The notes beneath the pieces were generated by a model that searched no databases, was not told the DNA's origin, and saw only the letters and a program-made list of their open reading frames with translations. This document shows, one piece after another, positions 53,685 to 63,091 of a stretch of 64,000 nt of DNA. The stretch is from UBA10939 sp050942745. GTDB taxonomy: Bacteria > Myxococcota > Myxococcia > Myxococcales > UBA5297. Position 1 is the first letter of the stretch. Each line of letters begins with the position of its first letter. The translations under genes were made by a program, and so were the position numbers. The DNA lies in contig JBMNNX010000002.1 in NCBI GenBank assembly GCA_050942745.1, forward strand, positions 17,544-81,543. The letters are read 5' to 3'.

Positions 53685-54187
53685 CGAGGCGCCCCCGGGA
53701 GAAAGTTCCCGGAAACCTTAACACCGCAACAGCCCGACGGTCACCAAACCATGCTCTCCACCGCATTGGTTGGCTCCACTCGGCGTGTAGTCGCCGATGA
53801 GGAGGGTGTGCGCGCTCTCTTCCGTACTGCCCGTCAGGTGGCGCGGGCTCATCGCGATGCCGATGGAGCTCCAAGTCTCGATTTCTCGCGGATCGGGCGG
53901 CCCGCCGCTGCAAGGTGAATCCGAGGCCGCACAGCAGTTCCGAGGCCGTCGCGGAGCTCGGACCGTTGCCGCCGCCAACGATGAAGACCTGATTCGCCGC
54001 CGGGCCGAAGCGACTTCGTCCACGCCGAGACGCGGCGTGCTCCCAACGCCCGGCAAAGGAGGCGTTCGGAGCGGGCGGCCCAGCGCCAACGGCGTGGGCG
54101 CCTTCGGCGGCGAGGTCGGGGCTAGCGCGACAGGCCCCGACTTCGGCCTCGCGAGCTCGGTCTACGCTCGGGCTGAGCGGTGCTCGC
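53685..54187. other. 503-bp region with fragmented reading frames
   Basis: On the minus strand, one frame (to 53614) contains ANQVFIVGGGNGPSSAT, and another (ending 53718) contains ETWSSIGIAMSPRHLTG and LLIGDYTPSG. Together they look like pieces of a Kelch-type or IPT-linked domain broken by frameshifts. This could be the decayed end of the PKD lipoprotein gene. No intact gene is visible. Confidence 0.35.
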
Positions 54188-57100
54188 TTAGGGTCGAAGC
54201 CGGCCGCAGGATCCGAAGCAATCTCTGACCGCCAGCGTCTCCTGTTCGGTGACCGTGAAGGCGCCCGCAAGCCTAGCCGAGCAGCCGTCGCCGTCGCGAA
54301 GTCCTATCTCATAGCGGCCGACCGCGAGTCCTGCGGGGATGACCGCCCGGACCTGGTCGGGCCGCTGCGGGTCGTAGGCGTAGCGCAGGTCCCGAAAGGC
54401 GTCGGCGCTGCCCGCTGGCCGGATGCCCACCCAGCTCACGCTCGCGCCGTTGATGCCCGAGACGGAGAGCGTCGCCAGCGTGGCGCGCGCCCCGGAGACG
54501 ATCTCCGGGTAGACGGCGTGAACCGACGGGCCGGGCAGGACGGCGACCGCTTCCTTCAGCGTCGCCGCGCACCCGGCGCCGCTCGAGGCGGTGACGTCGT
54601 AGAGCCCGGGGACGAGGTCGTCGAAGCCGGCCGCCAGCTTGGAGGCGGTCGCGTAGGCGACGCGGTCGGCGGGCGCCGCGTTGAAGCGGACGACGGTCGC
54701 GGGGCCGAAGCCGGAGCCCTCGATGGCGAAGGAGGCCTGCCCCGCGCAGGTCGAGCGCGGGCTGACCGCGGCGACGATGGGCGGCGGTCCGACCGAGAAG
54801 ACCGCGCTCGCCGAGCATGCCTCGCCTACCGGGTTGGTCACGGTGACGGTGTGCGCACCCGCGCTGCCCGCCCCGGGCGGCACCTCGACGACGAGCTCGG
54901 TGCACGACTCGATGCCACAGTGCGTCGGGGCGCAGCCGGCCAGCCTCACCAAGCCCGCTTGTACGCCCGGAGGCTCGAAGCGGATGGTCGGCTCGAAGCC
55001 GGCGACGCGCAAGAAACCCTTGCCGTTCAGGGTGAGCTGCGCGGGGACGTTGCCCTCGCAGGCCATCGCCGGATCGATCGAGGTGATCTCGAAGCTCTCG
55101 GTCACCAGCGCCACGCGCGCGGGCGCGCTCTCGAGCATGCCGTCGCTCACCTTCAGCTCGACGACGTAGGGGGCCTCGAGGCTCGAAGGGACCTGCGGGT
55201 CGAAGGACCGGGACGCGGCGGCCGAGCCTTGCAGCGGGTTGGTCGCGCCGGCGGGCGTGGAGACGAGCTGCCACTGGTAGCCGAGCGAGTCGGAGGCCTG
55301 CGGCAGCCCGCAGGCCACGTCGGGATCGAAGCTGGGCGAGCCGTCGAGCAGCACGCGCACGCAGGCCGGGATGACGATCTGCGCCAGGTCCGCCGAGGGG
55401 CCGAAGGTCGGGCCACCCTCGAGCGCCGCGGTGAGCTGGGCGACGGGCGGCTTTCCGCCGCAGGGATCGACCTCGACGCTGGCGGTGCGCACCGCGCTGC
55501 GCCGGCCGGTCGAGTCGGTGGCGGCGACGGCGACGACGTAGCTGCCGCCCGCGTCGGGGACGAAGGATGCGTCGCGGCGGGTCGCGTCGTCGAAGCGCGC
55601 GCGGCTGCCGGCGGGCAGCTCCTGGAACCACCACTGGAAGTCGAGGTGCTGGCTCGCGCCGCAGGGGATCTGGATGTCGGCGTCCTGCGCGTTGGAGTGC
55701 AGGACGATGAAGCCGTTGACGTGCGCGCGGGAGATGGGATCGACGGCCGGCGCGACCGTCGGGGCGGCCGCTCCGCAGGCGGTGACCGTCAGGGCCGCGG
55801 TCTTGGCGTCGGAGCGACCCGTGGGGTCGGTGACGGTGATCTCGAGCTGATAGGCGCCGGGGACGTCGGGGACGAAGCCGGCGACGAGGCGGTCGGCGCC
55901 GGTGATCGCCGCGGCGCTCGCGGCCGGCGCCGAGAGCACCCGCCAGGCGAAGGTGTTCGAGAACGGCGTGCCGAGCGCCGACTGGCATTCGGCGCCGTCG
56001 TCGGCGTCCTGGAAGGCGGCCCGCAGCTCGACGGTCTGGCCGACGGCCGAAACCATCGGGTGGGCGTCGGCCGAGAGGATGACCGGCGCGTTGGCGCCGC
56101 AGCCGTGCACCGAGACGGTGACGTCGGCGGGCCGGCTCGACAGCCCGGCCGAGTCGGTCACGATGAGGCGCGCGGTGTAGTCGCCGGGGAAGTCGGCGAC
56201 GAAGGAAGGCTCGCGGGCGCGGTTGTCGGAGAGCTGCGCGGTGCTGCCTGCCGGGGCCGACAGGAGCGCCCAGGCGTACGAGAAGCTCTGGGGCATGGGG
56301 AGCGAGCAGACCGGCTCGTTGTCCGAGTCGCTGACCGCGGGGACGAGCCGGATGGCCTTGCCGACGTGGGCGCTCGCCGGATCGGCGGCGACCGCCGCGA
56401 CCGGCGCGTTGGCGCTGCAGCCGCTCGCGGTGACGCTCACCCGCGCCGGCGCGCTCGAGTTGCCGGTCGAGTCGACGGCGACGAGGCGCAGGACGTACTC
56501 GCCGGGGAGGTCGGGGGCGAAGGAGGGCGCGAGCGCGGCGGCGTCGTCGAGCACCGCGCGGCTGCCGGCCGGCAGTGACTCGAAGGACCAGCCGTAGGTG
56601 AAGCTCTGGCCGGCGAGGCAGTGGGCGTCGTTGTCGGCGTCGGCGACGGCGCCCCGTAGCCGCACCGCTTGGCCGATCGCGGGCGCGCTCGGCTGGGCGG
56701 AGGCGGAGGCGACCGGGGCGGCGCCTCCGCAGGAGGTCGCGGAGACGGTGACGCGGGCGGGCTCCGAGCTTCGGCCGGTCGAGTCGCTGGCGACAAGGCG
56801 CACGACGTAGTCCCCGGCGACGTCGGGGGCGAACGAGGGCTGGCGCGCGGTCGACGAGCTGAGCGCGGCGCGGCTGCCGGCCGGCAGCGACTCGAAGGCC
56901 CACTGCCAGCTTACGCTCTGGCCGTCGAGGCAGAAGGCGTCGTTGTCCGGATCGGTCGCCGAGGCGCTGAGCAGCACGGGCTGACCCGGGTTCGGCGCGG
57001 CCGGAGTCGCCGAAGCGGCCGCGATCGGCGGGTTGGCCCCGCAGGCCGCGACGGCGACGGTCGCGAAGGCGGGGGCGCTGCGGTGGCCGGCCGAGTCGGT

Positions 57101-58618
57101 GACCACGAGGCGCAGCACGTAGTCGCCGGCGACGTCGGGGACGAAGCTCGGCGCGGAGAGGGCCACGCCGTTGAGGAGCGCGGTGCTTCGGCGCGGCAGC
57201 GCGGCGAAGGACCACGCGTAGCGGAAGCTCTCGGGGGAAGAGCACGGCGCGGTCGCGTCGGCGTCGCTCACCCGGGCGACCGCCTGCACCGGCCTGCCGA
57301 CCCCGGCGGCGGCGGGCATCTCGATGCGGGCGAGCGGGACGCCGCTGCCGCAGGCGGAGACCTGGAGCGAGAGCGCGAAGGGCGCGCTCGCGCGGCCCGT
57401 GTCGTCGAAGGCCTCGACGGTGAGCCGGTACTCGCCGGCGACGTCCGCCTTGAACCAGGGGCGCAGGGCCTGCGGATCGCTCAAGGCCGCCGCGCTGCCC
57501 GCCGGAAGCCCCACGAGGCTCCACTTCAGCCCGAAGAGCTGGCTCGACGAGCACGGGGCGGCGTTGTCCGGGTCCTCGACCGCGGCCGACAGCTCGATCA
57601 CCTGGCCGACGTTCGGCGCCGCGGGCGAGGGGGCGACGGCGGTGATGCTCGGAGCGCTCGCGCCGCAGCCGCTCACGTCGATGGAGAGCTGGCCGCGGGC
57701 GGTGCGGCGGGTCGGGTCGGTGACGGCGAGCTCGACGACGTAGGTGCCGGCGACGTCTGGGAGGAACGACGGCGAGGCGAGGCGGCGGTTGTCGAAGCGC
57801 GCCGCGCTCGTCGCCGGCCTGGCGGCGAAGCGCCAGGCGTAGGTGAGCGCGCCGGGGCGAGAGCAGGGCGGCGCGCTGTCTGGATCGAGCGCCATCGCGC
57901 GCACCTGGACGCGCGCGCCGACGGTCGCCGGATCGGCGGACAGGGCCACGATGATCGGCGCGTTGACGCCGCACTCGCGCGCGGTGAGCTCGACGGTCTT
58001 CTGGCCTGCGCGCCCGGTCGAGTCGGTGATGGCGAGCTGCACGCGGTAGGTGCCGGGCAGATCGGGCGTCAGGAACGGCTTGGCGCCCTCGGTCGCCGAC
58101 AGGTGCGCGGCGCTGCCCGCGGGCGCGCCGACGAGCGACCAGGAGAGGGTGTGGAGCTGGCGCTGGCCGCAGGGCTCCTCGAGATCGGCGTCGGTGAAGC
58201 TGCCCTCGATCTGGACGAGCTCGCCGGTGGCGGCCTCCTGCGGGGTCGCGGTGAGCGCGACGACGGGCGCGGCCGCGCCGCACTGGACGGTGAAGGGGAC
58301 GGCGGCTTCGCTGGTGAGGACGCCGTTGCTGGCGACGAGGCGCGCCTCGTACGGGCCCTCGACATCCGGGGTGAGCCAGGCGGTGGCGAGCGTCGGGTCG
58401 GCGATCTCGGCGGTGCTGCCCGCGGGGCGCGCGGTGAGCTTCCACTGGAACTGGAGCGCGCGGCCTTGAGGGTCGCTGCTCGCCGAGCCGTCGAGGACGA
58501 CCACGGCGCCCACGGGAACCGGCCCGGCAGGCGCTGTCGCGACGGCCGCGGGCGGGCCTGGCCGCTTGCAGCCCGCGAGGGCCAGCAGGGCGCAGGACGT
58601 CAGCACCAGGTTGCGCAT
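54188..58618 (-). CDS. Giant PKD/IPT-repeat lipoprotein
   Basis: A 1476-residue lipoprotein. The signal peptide ends in LALAGC (Cys 17). About eleven PKD-like beta domains follow, each near 95-115 residues. From the second on they start with a CG motif such as CGAAAPVVALTATP and contain a WSFESLPAGSRA-type strand. Near residue 1115 the pattern changes to three or four IPT/TIG-like domains (ITSIDPAMACEGN, VAAVSPRSTCAGQ, VHAVYPEIVSG). The last residues RDCFGSCGRLRP look unlike a domain end, so the reading frame may be cut short. Such proteins act as stalks or adhesins on the cell surface. ATG at 58618 follows GGAGCGAG. Confidence 0.88.
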   Translation of the reverse strand: MRNLVLTSCALLALAGCKRPGPPAAVATAPAGPVPVGAVVVLDGSASSDPQGRALQFQWKLTARPAGSTAEIADPTLATAWLTPDVEGPYEARLVASNGVLTSEAAVPFTVQCGAAAPVVALTATPQEAATGELVQIEGSFTDADLEEPCGQRQLHTLSWSLVGAPAGSAAHLSATEGAKPFLTPDLPGTYRVQLAITDSTGRAGQKTVELTARECGVNAPIIVALSADPATVGARVQVRAMALDPDSAPPCSRPGALTYAWRFAARPATSAARFDNRRLASPSFLPDVAGTYVVELAVTDPTRRTARGQLSIDVSGCGASAPSITAVAPSPAAPNVGQVIELSAAVEDPDNAAPCSSSQLFGLKWSLVGLPAGSAAALSDPQALRPWFKADVAGEYRLTVEAFDDTGRASAPFALSLQVSACGSGVPLARIEMPAAAGVGRPVQAVARVSDADATAPCSSPESFRYAWSFAALPRRSTALLNGVALSAPSFVPDVAGDYVLRLVVTDSAGHRSAPAFATVAVAACGANPPIAAASATPAAPNPGQPVLLSASATDPDNDAFCLDGQSVSWQWAFESLPAGSRAALSSSTARQPSFAPDVAGDYVVRLVASDSTGRSSEPARVTVSATSCGGAAPVASASAQPSAPAIGQAVRLRGAVADADNDAHCLAGQSFTYGWSFESLPAGSRAVLDDAAALAPSFAPDLPGEYVLRLVAVDSTGNSSAPARVSVTASGCSANAPVAAVAADPASAHVGKAIRLVPAVSDSDNEPVCSLPMPQSFSYAWALLSAPAGSTAQLSDNRAREPSFVADFPGDYTARLIVTDSAGLSSRPADVTVSVHGCGANAPVILSADAHPMVSAVGQTVELRAAFQDADDGAECQSALGTPFSNTFAWRVLSAPAASAAAITGADRLVAGFVPDVPGAYQLEITVTDPTGRSDAKTAALTVTACGAAAPTVAPAVDPISRAHVNGFIVLHSNAQDADIQIPCGASQHLDFQWWFQELPAGSRARFDDATRRDASFVPDAGGSYVVAVAATDSTGRRSAVRTASVEVDPCGGKPPVAQLTAALEGGPTFGPSADLAQIVIPACVRVLLDGSPSFDPDVACGLPQASDSLGYQWQLVSTPAGATNPLQGSAAASRSFDPQVPSSLEAPYVVELKVSDGMLESAPARVALVTESFEITSIDPAMACEGNVPAQLTLNGKGFLRVAGFEPTIRFEPPGVQAGLVRLAGCAPTHCGIESCTELVVEVPPGAGSAGAHTVTVTNPVGEACSASAVFSVGPPPIVAAVSPRSTCAGQASFAIEGSGFGPATVVRFNAAPADRVAYATASKLAAGFDDLVPGLYDVTASSGAGCAATLKEAVAVLPGPSVHAVYPEIVSGARATLATLSVSGINGASVSWVGIRPAGSADAFRDLRYAYDPQRPDQVRAVIPAGLAVGRYEIGLRDGDGCSARLAGAFTVTEQETLAVRDCFGSCGRLRP

Positions 58619-59088
58619 CGTCTCGCTCCGACAAGGAGTGGGAGGCGAGCGGGGCCGAGGCCCCGCTCCCCAGGTGTCGCCCGCGGAGGGCTCGCGGCGC
58701 TCGTCAATCCGACGGGACAGGTGTCGGTCCAAGCCCCCACATCGACGCGGGGAACCGCATGCTCGACCTCGTGTTGGTTGTTTGGGATGCGAGTTCGCCG
58801 ACTAGCTAACGCTTTCGCTCGGAGTGAAACAATTTTCGGCGCCCGAGGCAGGGAGACTCGGGCCAAGGGCGAGCCGGTCCCGGCGGCGGAGGCGGCGGGC
58901 AAGGCCCGAGAATCGGGGCGTTTTTTCGGAGGGCTACGGCATGCGAGCGGACGGCTCGGCGGCGGCGGCCGAGACCTCTTCGGGACGCGCGCGTGGGCCG
59001 TCGAGACGCTCGGCAGCGCGCCCGGGAACCCAGTGAGCGATGGGGACGCGCCCGAACGGACCGGGCGCGAAAGGTCGCGCGGGCGCGG
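58619..59088. other. 470-bp region upstream of the PKD/IPT lipoprotein
   Basis: No gene. A candidate promoter lies at 58803-58832. The right 250 bp, up to the end of the SpoIIAA-like gene, are GC rich and unremarkable. Confidence 0.4.
58803..58832 (-). promoter_or_regulatory. Candidate promoter for the PKD/IPT lipoprotein
   Basis: On the minus strand TTGTTT (58827-58832), 18 bases, TAGCTA (58803-58808). It resembles the korD element, with the same TAGCTA. It is about 185 bp upstream of the start codon, so a long leader would result. Confidence 0.3.
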
Positions 59089-59454
59089 TCAGTCGCCCTG
59101 GCTCGCCAGCCAGGACTTGGCGGACTCGACGTCGTCGAAGAGCGCGAAGTCGCGCTTCGAGAAGAGCTTCACGGTGTTGAGGACGATCTTCTTGAGCCCC
59201 GTCACGCCGACGAGCGCGGCCGCCCGGACGAAGGGGCGGTTGTGCTCCGCGAGCTCTTTCACGGCCCTCACGGCGGCGTCGTCGAAGCGCAGGTTGGTCA
59301 CGTTGGTCAGGGTCAGGAGCGAGAGAGGCGGTTGCGCCCCGACGAGCTCCCGGGCTCGCCCGACGACTGCCTCCACGTCTCGCGGGCTGAGGTCCGAGAA
59401 GTCGAGATAGAGGATCCTCTTGCCCTGACACTCGACGAATCGAATGCGGTCCAT
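59089..59454 (-). CDS. SpoIIAA/STAS-like protein
   Basis: A 121-residue cytoplasmic protein. The fold pattern is beta-alpha: RIRFVECQGKRILYLDFSD, then a helix, LLTLTNVTNLRF, and a later FVRAAALVGVTGLKKIVL helix-strand. This is typical of the SpoIIAA-like family. The conserved phosphorylatable Ser of anti-sigma antagonists is not evident. Start at 59454 follows GGGGGGAT. It may modulate a kinase or transporter; the PAS kinase gene lies on the opposite strand next to it. Function unknown. Confidence 0.7.
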   Translation of the reverse strand: MDRIRFVECQGKRILYLDFSDLSPRDVEAVVGRARELVGAQPPLSLLTLTNVTNLRFDDAAVRAVKELAEHNRPFVRAAALVGVTGLKKIVLNTVKLFSKRDFALFDDVESAKSWLASQGD

Positions 59455-59641
59455 GCGATCCCCCCTTCGCAAAGGCTCCAGAAACGTAGCCAGCCTCTAG
59501 CCCAACTTTACGCGGTGCGGCAAGAAGGCTCGCAGGGCGGGCGGCCGATGCGCACCAGGGCATCGGGGCAGCCGCGGAAGCTCCCCGTGGTTGAGCGCGA
59601 AACCGATCGCTCCGTATGCTCGCGCTCCCGAGGAGGAAGAG

Positions 59642-60709
59642 ATGCAGCTCGACGGCGTGACGGCCCCGCTCGGAGGTCGCGAGGTCTTCGAACGGTTCTT
59701 CGAGGACAGCAACGACGCGATCATCATCACCGACCTGGGCGGGCGGATCGCGCGGGCGAACCGCACCTGGCTGCGGCTCCACGGCTTCACGTTTGAGGAG
59801 GTGCGGGGCAAGACGACGAACGTGGTCAAGAGCGAGCACACCAGCCGCGAGATGTACGAGCACATGTGGGCGCAGATCCGCGACCCGGAGAAGGGCTGGT
59901 GGAAGGGCGAGATCGTCAACCGCGCCCGCGACGGCCGGGAGATTCCGCTGCTCTTGACCATCTCTCCCATCCGCCGCGGGCTCGAGATGGTCGGCTACGC
60001 GGGCGTGGGCATCGACATCAGCGAGAGAAAGCAGGTCGAGGAGCTCAAGCGGCTCTACGATCTGGTGGTCTGGCACGACCTCAAGTCGCCGCTCGGTGCG
60101 ATGCTGAGCCTGCTCGACACGCTGCTGGGCGGGTACGCGGGCGAGCTGGGCGCCCAGCAGCGCGAGCTCGTCGAGAGGGCGCGCGCGCAGGGCGGCCGGA
60201 TGTCGGAGCTCATCGCCACCTCGCTCGACCTCGAGAAGCTCAAGCGCCGCAAGCTCAACCTCGAGATCGAGCCGGTGGAGATCGTCGGCGTGCTGCGCGC
60301 CTCGTTCGAGACGCTGCAGAAGCTGGCTGCGCGGAAGGGCGTCCTCCTCGAGCTGAAGGGCGCCGCCGAGATCGTCTGGCCGCTCGACGCGCTGCACTTT
60401 CGGCGCTGCACCGAGAACCTGATCAAGAACGCCATCGAGGCGAGCCCCGCCGGCGCCCTGGTCTGGGCGAGCGCCGAGAGGACCGCCGACGGGGCGAGGC
60501 TGCGGGTCCACAACGGCGGCAAGCCCATCCCGCCGGACGTGCGAGCGACGCTGTTCCATCCCTTCGGCACCTACGGAAAGAAGGGCGGGACCGGGCTCGG
60601 GATCTACGGCGTGAAGATGCTCGTCGAGGCGATGGGCGGGCGCATCGGGTATCAGACAGGCGAGGAGGGGACGACCTTCGAGATCGCCTTCGGCGGCGAG
60701 GCTCGCTGA
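59642..60709 (+). CDS. Soluble PAS-domain histidine kinase
   Basis: A 355-residue cytoplasmic kinase. A PAS domain (EDSNDAIIITDLGGRIARANR at the start, VKSEHTSREMYEHMW, then SPIRRGLEMVGYAGVGIDIS) occupies residues 15-140. HisKA follows with the phospho-His in LVVWHDLKSPLGAMLSLLDTLL. HATPase has NLIKNAIEASPAG and GKKGGTGLGIYGVKMLVEAMGG. No membrane segment and no response regulator is next to it. Start at 59642 is fixed by GAGGAGGAAGAG immediately upstream; a start at 59591 adds 17 residues. It is divergent from the SpoIIAA-like gene. Confidence 0.9.
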   Translation: MQLDGVTAPLGGREVFERFFEDSNDAIIITDLGGRIARANRTWLRLHGFTFEEVRGKTTNVVKSEHTSREMYEHMWAQIRDPEKGWWKGEIVNRARDGREIPLLLTISPIRRGLEMVGYAGVGIDISERKQVEELKRLYDLVVWHDLKSPLGAMLSLLDTLLGGYAGELGAQQRELVERARAQGGRMSELIATSLDLEKLKRRKLNLEIEPVEIVGVLRASFETLQKLAARKGVLLELKGAAEIVWPLDALHFRRCTENLIKNAIEASPAGALVWASAERTADGARLRVHNGGKPIPPDVRATLFHPFGTYGKKGGTGLGIYGVKMLVEAMGGRIGYQTGEEGTTFEIAFGGEAR

Positions 60710-60846
60710 GCGAGCAGGCGGGCGTCGTCAGGGCGATGCGCGCCGAGCCACGCGGCGGGCCACGGCTCGGAGGTCGAGGCCTTGGTCCGGGAGGCGAGAT
60801 CGGAGGCGCCAGGCCGTCCGCGCGGGCTCCAGCGCCGCGAGCGCGA

Positions 60847-61290
60847 TCAGGCGGCGAGGAGCGCGCCCCTCGGGCGCGGCGCGCGCGTCAGCGTCCGGTA
60901 GGCGCGGTCGAGCTGGGGAATCGCGGCGAGGCCGCCCTGGCGCAGGAGGAAGGCACCGAGCCGCTTCCTATCGGCGTCGCTCATCGCGACGATGCGCAGC
61001 GCCATTCCCTGGCGCGTCGCGGCGCTCTGGCGCACCACCTGGACCTCCATGCGGATCATCGCGCCGCGCCCGCAGTCCACGCGCACCACGCCGCGGGTGC
61101 CCACCGGGTCGGGCCGCCGGCACGGCAGAAAGAGGCCGCGCAGGCTCACGTCGCCCTTCTCGGCGACCGCGGTGCTCTCCTCGCTCTCGTAGAACAGGTC
61201 GCAGCTCACCGACAGGCGCGGGTAGCGGCGGCGGGTCGCGTACAGCGAGTCACGGACAGAGGCACGGCGATCGACGAGCGAGGCGGTCAT
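60847..61290 (-). CDS. PilZ-domain protein
   Basis: A 147-residue single-domain PilZ protein. The c-di-GMP signature is RRRYPRL, followed by DVSLRGLFL, matching RxxxR and D/N-x-S-x-x-G. A hydrophilic tail follows. It probably binds cyclic di-GMP and regulates motility, adhesion or secretion. Start at 61290. It is convergent with the kinase gene and divergent from the gene at 61411. Confidence 0.85.
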   Translation of the reverse strand: MTASLVDRRASVRDSLYATRRRYPRLSVSCDLFYESEESTAVAEKGDVSLRGLFLPCRRPDPVGTRGVVRVDCGRGAMIRMEVQVVRQSAATRQGMALRIVAMSDADRKRLGAFLLRQGGLAAIPQLDRAYRTLTRAPRPRGALLAA

Positions 61291-61410
61291 GGTCGGCTCC
61301 GGACGAGTGCTTCGATGCCAGGCATTGTTGCATGTAGGACAAGGTGGGCAAGAAAACTGCCGCGCGGCCAGATTGAGGCACCAGGAGCCGGTCGCTAGAA
61401 TCGCGCGGAA

Positions 61411-61998
61411 ATGGCGAAGCAAGAAGACCTCGATCCCTTCGAATTCGACCTCTCCGCCCCTCAAGCGACGGCTCCGAAGCCCGCCGCGGCCCAACCGGTC
61501 TCGCCTGCTTCGGGGCAGGCGGCGGAGGGAGCGGACCTCGGCGATCTCTTCGGCGACCTCTCGCTGCCGCAGGCGCCCGAGCCGGCGAAGCCCAAGCCCA
61601 AGGCGCTGCAGATCGACTTCGACTCGCTGCTCGGAGCGGGTAAGGCGGGCCGGGCGGGCCAGAAGATAGGCGCCGCGGTGCTCGACACCGAGCAGTTCAT
61701 GTCGAAGAAGGACGCCGAGGCGCTCGAGCGGGCGAAGGCGGCCCCGAAGGTCTCGCTCCCGAGCAGCATCGACCTTGAGGAGCGCATCGAAGGCACCCGC
61801 GTGGTGGCCGAGAGCAAGCGCTTCTGGATCTGGCTCGTGCTCATCGCCATCGTGCCCGTCATCGTCGCCATCAGCGGCGTCTATTTCTACGTCCAGCACA
61901 AGTCCTCGAAGATGGAGCAGGAGATCGAGGAGCTGCGGCGGTCAGAGGGCCTGCACCGCAAGGCCATCGAGAAGCGCGAGCAGGAGCTGCTGCGCTAG
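61411..61998 (+). CDS. Single-pass membrane protein of unknown function
   Basis: A 195-residue protein. The N-terminal 130 residues are low complexity, rich in Pro, Ala and acidic residues, with GADLGDLFGDLSLP. One membrane helix (FWIWLVLIAIVPVIVAISGVY, about 138-160) is followed by a short charged helix (MEQEIEELRRSEG). It looks like an inner-membrane protein with a long cytoplasmic N-terminus. I do not recognise a family. Start at 61411. Confidence 0.7.
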   Translation: MAKQEDLDPFEFDLSAPQATAPKPAAAQPVSPASGQAAEGADLGDLFGDLSLPQAPEPAKPKPKALQIDFDSLLGAGKAGRAGQKIGAAVLDTEQFMSKKDAEALERAKAAPKVSLPSSIDLEERIEGTRVVAESKRFWIWLVLIAIVPVIVAISGVYFYVQHKSSKMEQEIEELRRSEGLHRKAIEKREQELLR

Positions 61999-62360
61999 CG
62001 CCATCGCGCGGGTGACGCCGCTTTTCGGGCCGGTCGCGCGGGCTCGGGCTTGGCTCGGTGTTGGTACCGGCTCGTCGAAAGGCCGGCACTCGCTTCCCCG
62101 TTCCGGCGGCCATCGGCCGCTCCGAAGTGTTCGATGATCGCGCCCGCGCGGTGAGGCAACCAACGGGCGCGTCGCGCCGCAGCGGACGGCCGGGGGCAGA
62201 AAAGTTGCCTCGGCACCGGCCGGTCGTACCCTTGCCACAAGTCCCTGGCAGCGAGCTCTCTGCCGTCTGGCGCCAAGGCTCGAGCCTGGCGCGGCCCTCT
62301 CTCGAGGTGCGCGCCTTCCTCGGCCTGCCAGTCGGAGTCGAGAGACGCTGGAGGAAGGCC
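61999..62360. other. 362-bp gap
   Basis: No gene is seen. The promoter of the following outer-membrane protein should lie here; no consensus stands out. Confidence 0.4.
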
Positions 62361-62993
62361 ATGAACGGTTCGCTCGTGCTCATCGCGTTGGGGATGGCGC
62401 TCGCTGCGTCGCCCGACTCCGCCTCGTTCGGCGCAGTGGCGACCGCACCGCTCGAGCGCGGCTCGCTCTCCTTCTACGGCATGGGCGGCTATCCGGAGCT
62501 ACGTGCCGGCTTCCGGGAAGGGATGCGGGGCTACGAGATCGGCGGCGAGCTCGGCTTCGACGTGCGGCTCGTCAAGCTCTACGGCGTCGCCAGCGCGCGG
62601 CTGCTCGCGCTCGACAGCTCCAGCCTGCGCGTCTCCATCGACGTGCAGGGCGGAGGCTTTGCCTCCTCGGGCGCCCGCTGGGCCGAGCCGCAGAACGAGC
62701 GTGGCGCGGGCCTGCGCCTGATGCTCGGCTCGACGCTGACCTACAAGGCCGACTGGCCCTTCGCGCTGACGGCGTACCTCAAGGCGCCGCTCGAGGTCCC
62801 GTTGAGCGATCTGGGCACGACCCGTCTCACCGCGATGCTCGGCGGGGCAGCGGAGCTGGCGATAGCCAGGGGCTACTTCGTCACCTTCGGCGGCGGCTTC
62901 GGCCCCGAGTTCCGCAGGTATCTCTCGCAGCCCGAGGGCTCGCTGCACCTGGCCGTCGAGGCGATGGTGGGGGTCGGCTACCGAATGTTCTAG
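62361..62993 (+). CDS. Outer-membrane beta-barrel-type protein
   Basis: A 210-residue protein. A signal peptide (LVLIALGMALAASP, cleavage near residue 18) is followed by alternating aromatic and polar residues consistent with a small beta-barrel: SLSFYGMGGYPELRAG, GYEIGGELGFDVRLV, SLTYKADWPFALTAYL, ending HLAVEAMVGVGYRMF with a terminal Phe. The C-terminal aromatic residue fits BAM-dependent insertion. No enzyme motif. Start at 62361 is fixed by GGAGGAAGG. Confidence 0.72.
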   Translation: MNGSLVLIALGMALAASPDSASFGAVATAPLERGSLSFYGMGGYPELRAGFREGMRGYEIGGELGFDVRLVKLYGVASARLLALDSSSLRVSIDVQGGGFASSGARWAEPQNERGAGLRLMLGSTLTYKADWPFALTAYLKAPLEVPLSDLGTTRLTAMLGGAAELAIARGYFVTFGGGFGPEFRRYLSQPEGSLHLAVEAMVGVGYRMF

Positions 62994-63091
62994 CGGGTCG
63001 GGCTTCGAGCCGTCCGCAAATCGCCAGAACGGTGCCCGACCCGATCGCGCGCCTGGATGACGAGTCGAAGGCGTGCGTTAGACTTCGCGCC

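Noticed and set aside
54309..58634. A 1441-codon open frame on the minus strand and long plus-strand frames across the PKD gene
   Set aside because: They are Arg-rich shadows caused by GC-rich third positions; only the 54188-58618 frame gives domains and a signal peptide.
59866..61398. Long plus-strand frame overlapping the PAS kinase and PilZ genes
   Set aside because: Extreme Arg/Pro composition and overlap with two well-supported genes.
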